Source: UBA1046 sp050945515
Lineage (GTDB): Bacteria; Bacillota; Clostridia; Saccharofermentanales; DTU023
Direction of reading: 5' to 3'
Assembly: GCA_050945515.1 (NCBI GenBank)
Contig: JBMNTB010000042.1
Span: 1-9,175 of the forward strand
Length of the DNA: 9,175 nt
The translations under genes and the position numbers were made by a program. Positions 6,418 through 9,175 of the stretch are shown in pieces; the stretch's first letter is position 1; each line of letters begins with the position of its first letter. The notes under the pieces were generated by a model. It saw nothing but the letters and a program-made list of their open reading frames with translations. It was not told where the DNA came from and did no database searches.

Positions 6418-6456
6418 TACTCATGTTAATTTTTCGTGTGCCAACAGCTTAGTTGG

Positions 6457-6465
6457 TGATATAAT
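6457..6465 (+). promoter_or_regulatory. Extended -10 promoter of the glycan operon
   Basis: TGATATAAT at 6457-6465 is a perfect extended -10 (TGn plus TATAAT at 6460-6465). No clear -35 is seen at the usual distance, which extended -10 promoters tolerate. Transcription would start near 6472, giving a leader of roughly 50 nt. An inverted repeat CCAAC (6441-6445) / GTTGG (6452-6456) lies directly upstream and ends at the TG, so it could be an operator. Confidence 0.6.
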
Positions 6466-6525
6466 CGTTGTTGTGTAGTATTATCTAAGGACATATAGAA
6501 CGGTAGACAAAAGAAAGGTCAAGTG

Positions 6526-7755
6526 ATGCGATCTAGAGATACTGATTTAGAGAAGAAGCAAAAACCAAAGATCTATTTAGCTTCTCCCCATATGAGTTCA
6601 CAAGGCTTTGAGCTGGAGTACATCCAACAGGCTTTTGATACTAATTGGATTGCACCACTTGGTCCTAATGTAAATAATTTTGAAAAAGAGTTTGCTGACT
6701 ATTTAAGAATTCCTGCTGCAGTCGCACTCTCTTCAGGCACTGCTGCTATCCATCTGGCTTTGAAACTTGCAGGCGCTGGCGAAGGTTACAAGCCGGGAAC
6801 TCCATCTCATACTGAAGACGATATAGTTCTTTGTCCGTCACTTACTTTTTCTGCTAGCGCCAATCCCATCGTCTACCAAAGGGCAACGCCGGTTTTTATT
6901 GATTCAGAGACTGAAAGCTGGAACATGGATCCCCAAGCTTTGAAAATTGCCTTAGAGAAATATGGTTCCAAGGTCAAAGCAGTTATCTTGGTTCATCTCT
7001 ATGGACTTTCAGCTCAGGTAGAGACAATATATAAACTCTGTCAAAAGTATGATGTGCCCTTGATAGAAGATGCTGCTGAATCCTTAGGTTCCCTTTACTT
7101 GTTATCAGATGGTGATGGTAAAACTTGGAAGCATACTGGTACCAAAGGTGATTATGGTTGCTTTAGTTTTAATGGTAATAAGATTATTACTACATCCGGC
7201 GGCGGCATGATAACAGTCAACAGAGAGGATGGGACTAAAGAGAGAATAAATAAAGTCAGATTTTGGTCGACACAATCAAGGGATCCTGCTCCCTGGTATC
7301 AGCATAGTGAACTGGGATTTAATTACAGGATGTCAAATATCTGCGCAGGCATTGGGCTTGGCCAAATGCAAGTTCTTGACGAACATATTGCTAAGAAAAA
7401 ACAGATCTTTGAATACTATAAAGCTGCACTTAAAGACTACCAAGACCTTTGCCAAATGATGCCCGTACAAGCTTGGAGTCGCCCCAACTACTGGTTGAGT
7501 TGTTGTACATTCGCTGATCCCCAGAAGCCCATGGCAGTTTACCGTGCATTAAAAGAACTGAATATAGAATCACGTCCTATCTGGAAACCGATGCACCTAC
7601 AGCCATATTACTCAAACTGTGACTTCATCACAGTCTCAGACGGTGCAAGTGTGAGTGAAGTTATCTTCAACCATGGTTTATGTCTTCCAAGTGATATTAA
7701 TATGACGGAAAATGATCTTGAGAGAATAAGGCAAGTAATAAAGGAGATTATCTAA
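6526..7755 (+). CDS. pglE: DegT/DnrJ/EryC1/StrS aminotransferase, PglE-type (UDP-4-keto-sugar transaminase)
   Basis: The 409-residue PLP enzyme likely converts a UDP-4-keto-6-deoxy-GlcNAc to the 4-amino sugar (UDP-N-acetylbacillosamine step) with glutamate as amino donor, in the cytosol. ATG 6526 is preferred, with AAAGG ending 7 nt before it; an in-frame GTG at 6523 would add one residue. Visible landmarks are IYLASPHMSSQGFELEYI near the N-terminus, the phosphate-binding SSGT at 69-72, D182 in LIEDAAESLGS (expected to hold the PLP ring nitrogen), and K219 in SFNGNKIITTSGGGM as the Schiff-base lysine. SRPIWKPMHLQPYY and the C-terminal GLCLPSD are typical of this branch. The next genes are PglC and PglD types, which narrows the substrate. 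A related sugar aminotransferase of other specificity cannot be excluded by sequence alone. Confidence 0.85.
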   Translation: MRSRDTDLEKKQKPKIYLASPHMSSQGFELEYIQQAFDTNWIAPLGPNVNNFEKEFADYLRIPAAVALSSGTAAIHLALKLAGAGEGYKPGTPSHTEDDIVLCPSLTFSASANPIVYQRATPVFIDSETESWNMDPQALKIALEKYGSKVKAVILVHLYGLSAQVETIYKLCQKYDVPLIEDAAESLGSLYLLSDGDGKTWKHTGTKGDYGCFSFNGNKIITTSGGGMITVNREDGTKERINKVRFWSTQSRDPAPWYQHSELGFNYRMSNICAGIGLGQMQVLDEHIAKKKQIFEYYKAALKDYQDLCQMMPVQAWSRPNYWLSCCTFADPQKPMAVYRALKELNIESRPIWKPMHLQPYYSNCDFITVSDGASVSEVIFNHGLCLPSDINMTENDLERIRQVIKEII

Positions 7756-7757
7756 CG

Positions 7758-8369
7758 GTGTATGTTTCGGCAGTGAAACCAACACTAGATAGGTTTTTTG
7801 CATTATTAGGACTAATTATTTTAAGTCCGCTTTTCTTGTTATTAGGGATATTAATTAGAGTGAGCATGGGTTCACCGATCCTATTTATTCAAGAAAGAAT
7901 AGGATTAGATGAAAAGCGGTTCAATCTTTTTAAATTCCGAACCATGACAAATCAGCTTGATAAAAGTGGCACACTTTTGCCGGATGCAAAAAGACTTACC
8001 AAGGTTGGTAAATTTTTACGATCCACTTCACTGGATGAATTGCCTGAATTAGTTAATATTCTTGATGGAAGCATGAGCTTTGTTGGACCAAGACCGCTTT
8101 TGATTGATTACTTGCCTTTGTATAATGACAGACAGAGAAGAAGGCATAGTGTAAAACCAGGCATTACAGGCTGGGCTCAAATAAAAGGTAGAAATGAATT
8201 GTCTTGGCCCGAAAGATTTGAGCTTGATCTTTGGTATGTTGAAAATATGTCATTTTTTACAGATGTGAAAATTCTGTTTAAGACTATTGCTGTGGTTTTA
8301 ACACGAGAGGGTATTTCTAGTGAAACCAGTGTAACGATGGAAAGATTTTCTGGTAATGATGATGAGTAA
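7758..8369 (+). CDS. pglC: PglC-type monotopic phosphoglycosyl transferase (undecaprenyl-phosphate sugar-1-P transferase)
   Basis: The 203-residue enzyme would transfer a phosphosugar, probably N,N'-diacetylbacillosamine-1-P, from its UDP form to undecaprenyl phosphate at the inner membrane face. The start is GTG at 7758, two nt after the aminotransferase stop; its Shine-Dalgarno AAGGAG (7741-7746) lies inside the end of that gene. It shows one N-terminal hydrophobic helix with S23-P24 (ILSPLF), the helix-breaking pair described for re-entrant PglC. It also has RIGLDEKRFNLFKFRTM and the catalytic dyad D93-E94 in TSLDELPELVN, followed by FVGPRPLL and PGITGWAQIKGRN. D93/E94 and S23/P24 fall at the same numbers as in the studied Campylobacter enzyme. 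The minimal length, with no extra N-terminal membrane domain, is typical of the small PglC class. Exact sugar is inferred from neighbours. Confidence 0.88.
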   Translation: MYVSAVKPTLDRFFALLGLIILSPLFLLLGILIRVSMGSPILFIQERIGLDEKRFNLFKFRTMTNQLDKSGTLLPDAKRLTKVGKFLRSTSLDELPELVNILDGSMSFVGPRPLLIDYLPLYNDRQRRRHSVKPGITGWAQIKGRNELSWPERFELDLWYVENMSFFTDVKILFKTIAVVLTREGISSETSVTMERFSGNDDE

Positions 8370-9009
8370 TAATTTGTTAAAAGATATTGCTATTATTGGT
8401 GCTGGTGGCTTTGGAAGAGAAGTTAGATGGCATATCGATCGTATCAATGAAAAAAATCCACAATGGAATTTCATTGGTTTTTTTGATGATTTGCATAGCG
8501 AAAAAACAAAAAACAAACGAGATATTATTGGCACTGTAAGTGATCTGATCAATACTTGTTTGCCTTTACATATAGTATGTGCCATTGCTTCACCTGAAAT
8601 TCGCCAAAAGATTGTAGGCTTATGTACTAAGAACCCACTATTATTTTTTCCTACATTAATAGATCCGTCAGCAATAGTTGGTAAAAACAGTAAAATTGGC
8701 CATGGCTGTGTATTATGTGCGAATGTTGCTGTAACTACGGATGTGACAATAGCTAACCATGTGCATATTAATTCTGGTAGCACAGTGGGACATGATGCTA
8801 AAGTAGATTCATTTGTAACTATTTATCCGTTAGTAAGCATTTCCGGCAACACGCATCTTGAAACAGCAGTTGAAATGGGCACTAATTCAACGATATTACA
8901 AGGTTTATTCATTGCCAGTAAATGCAAAATTGGAGCGGGAGCAGTCGTAACTAAGAATATTGAAGAGATCGGAGGAACTTATGTAGGAATTCCAGCAAGA
9001 AAATTATGA
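8356..9009 (+). CDS. pglD: PglD-type UDP-4-amino-sugar N-acetyltransferase
   Basis: The 217-residue protein likely acetylates the 4-amino group using acetyl-CoA, completing UDP-N,N'-diacetylbacillosamine. Three consecutive ATGs (8356, 8359, 8362) overlap the end of pglC by 8-14 bp in another frame. No strong Shine-Dalgarno precedes them, so translational coupling to pglC is likely; the true first ATG is undecided. The N-terminus is a Rossmann-like UDP-sugar binding domain (IAIIGAGGFGREV, residues 11-23). From about residue 103 it becomes a left-handed beta-helix of hexapeptide repeats (SAIVGKNSKIGHGCVL and onward). H146 followed by D147 in STVGHDAKV is in the place of the catalytic His of PglD. 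The end GGTYVGIPARKL is typical of the family. The gene order aminotransferase-PGT-acetyltransferase supports the assignment. Confidence 0.85.
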   Translation: MMMSNNLLKDIAIIGAGGFGREVRWHIDRINEKNPQWNFIGFFDDLHSEKTKNKRDIIGTVSDLINTCLPLHIVCAIASPEIRQKIVGLCTKNPLLFFPTLIDPSAIVGKNSKIGHGCVLCANVAVTTDVTIANHVHINSGSTVGHDAKVDSFVTIYPLVSISGNTHLETAVEMGTNSTILQGLFIASKCKIGAGAVVTKNIEEIGGTYVGIPARKL

Positions 9010-9071
9010 TTAATAAGGCTGAAATATAATATTTAATTATGGATAGAAGAATTCTTATTTAAGAAGTTTTC

Positions 9072-9175
9072 ATGAAAAAAAGAATTTGGATTTTAAATCA
9101 TTATGCCACTTTGATGATGGTTGATAAAAATGGAAGACACTACAACTTTGCAAAATATTTGCAACAAGATAATTA
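9072..9175 (+). CDS. Glycosyltransferase (family 4-like), N-terminal fragment cut by the window edge
   Basis: The frame opens at ATG 9072 and runs 34 codons to the end without a stop. The start MKKRIWILNHYATLM and the GRHYNFAKYLQQ segment resemble the first beta strand and helix of GT-B family 4 glycosyltransferases (PglA/WbuB-like) found in polysaccharide and glycoprotein loci. It would add the second sugar to the lipid-linked bacillosamine or act later in chain growth. AAGAAG at 9061-9066 is a weak ribosome binding site. The gap of 62 bp from pglD is larger than elsewhere in the operon and contains a TATAAT at 9025-9030 and a perfect palindrome AAGAATTCTT (9047-9056), so a weak internal promoter is possible. 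Only the first tenth or less of the protein is visible. Confidence 0.65.
   Translation, partial: MKKRIWILNHYATLMMVDKNGRHYNFAKYLQQDN

Larger units (their letters stand above)
6232..6525. other. A-rich intergenic region with palindromes, hairpin and promoter
   Basis: No gene is visible. The first part (6241-6365) is strongly A-rich and contains three related palindromes: AAACT-GG-AGTTT (6268-6279), AACT-AA-AGTT (6288-6297) and AACTT-A-AAGTT (6343-6353). The first two sit in imperfect direct repeats (TAAAACTGGAGTTTAAAAA and TAAAACTAAAGTTCAAAGA). A long hairpin (6374-6417) and the promoter of the aminotransferase operon follow. Confidence 0.6.

Noticed and set aside
8298..8783. 161-codon minus-strand open frame opposite pglC/pglD
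   Set aside because: It overlaps two well-supported plus-strand genes with catalytic motifs; the translation has no recognisable domain.

Overview
This is a bacterial window with densely packed genes, all on the + strand. It probably comes from a low- to mid-GC member of the Bacillota (Clostridia-like). The basis is the choline/glucan-binding-type cell-wall repeats, AGGAG-type ribosome binding sites, and a sugar-nucleotide gene set arranged as in Gram-positive exopolysaccharide/capsule loci. Genus cannot be read from the sequence. GC content appears by eye to differ between blocks: the transposase and SIMPL genes look more GC-rich than the glycan genes, which are AT-rich.

Left third (1-3435): the 3' end of a very large gene for a surface protein built from tandem units of 62-69 residues. 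Each unit contains three roughly 20-residue cell-wall/choline-binding-type modules. The window opens inside a repeat, so the N-terminus and any signal peptide lie upstream. Neighbouring units are nearly identical in DNA (100 bp exact at a 201-bp offset; 186 bp with two mismatches), so the array has expanded recently.

Middle (3436-5460): a possible 31-codon ORF, a strong 14-bp hairpin, and an apparently complete insertion sequence of about 1545 bp. The IS is bounded by 11-bp terminal inverted repeats (10/11) and a 6-bp target duplication (CAATTA). It carries an intact IS5/IS1182-type DDE transposase. A 250-bp non-coding stretch leads into the next gene.

5461-6231: a SIMPL-domain (DUF541) protein with an N-terminal membrane anchor or signal. 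It is followed by an A-rich intergenic region with three AACT..AGTT palindromes, a long hairpin, and an extended -10 promoter.

6526 to the right edge: a compact operon of a DegT/PglE-type aminotransferase, a PglC-type phosphoglycosyl transferase, a PglD-type acetyltransferase, and the first 34 codons of a glycosyltransferase. Together the first three are the signature of making UDP-N,N'-diacetylbacillosamine (or a close relative) and loading it onto undecaprenyl phosphate. The truncated glycosyltransferase would then extend the lipid-linked sugar. The 4,6-dehydratase (PglF type) that this pathway needs is not in the window.

Taken together, this is a cell-surface locus: a repeat protein likely to bind a wall or surface glycan, next to a lipid-linked glycan operon, separated by an IS and an envelope-associated SIMPL protein. 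No clearly new system is proven. The most unusual item is the repeat protein, with a cysteine recurring at one fixed position and acidic loop insertions in one module class.
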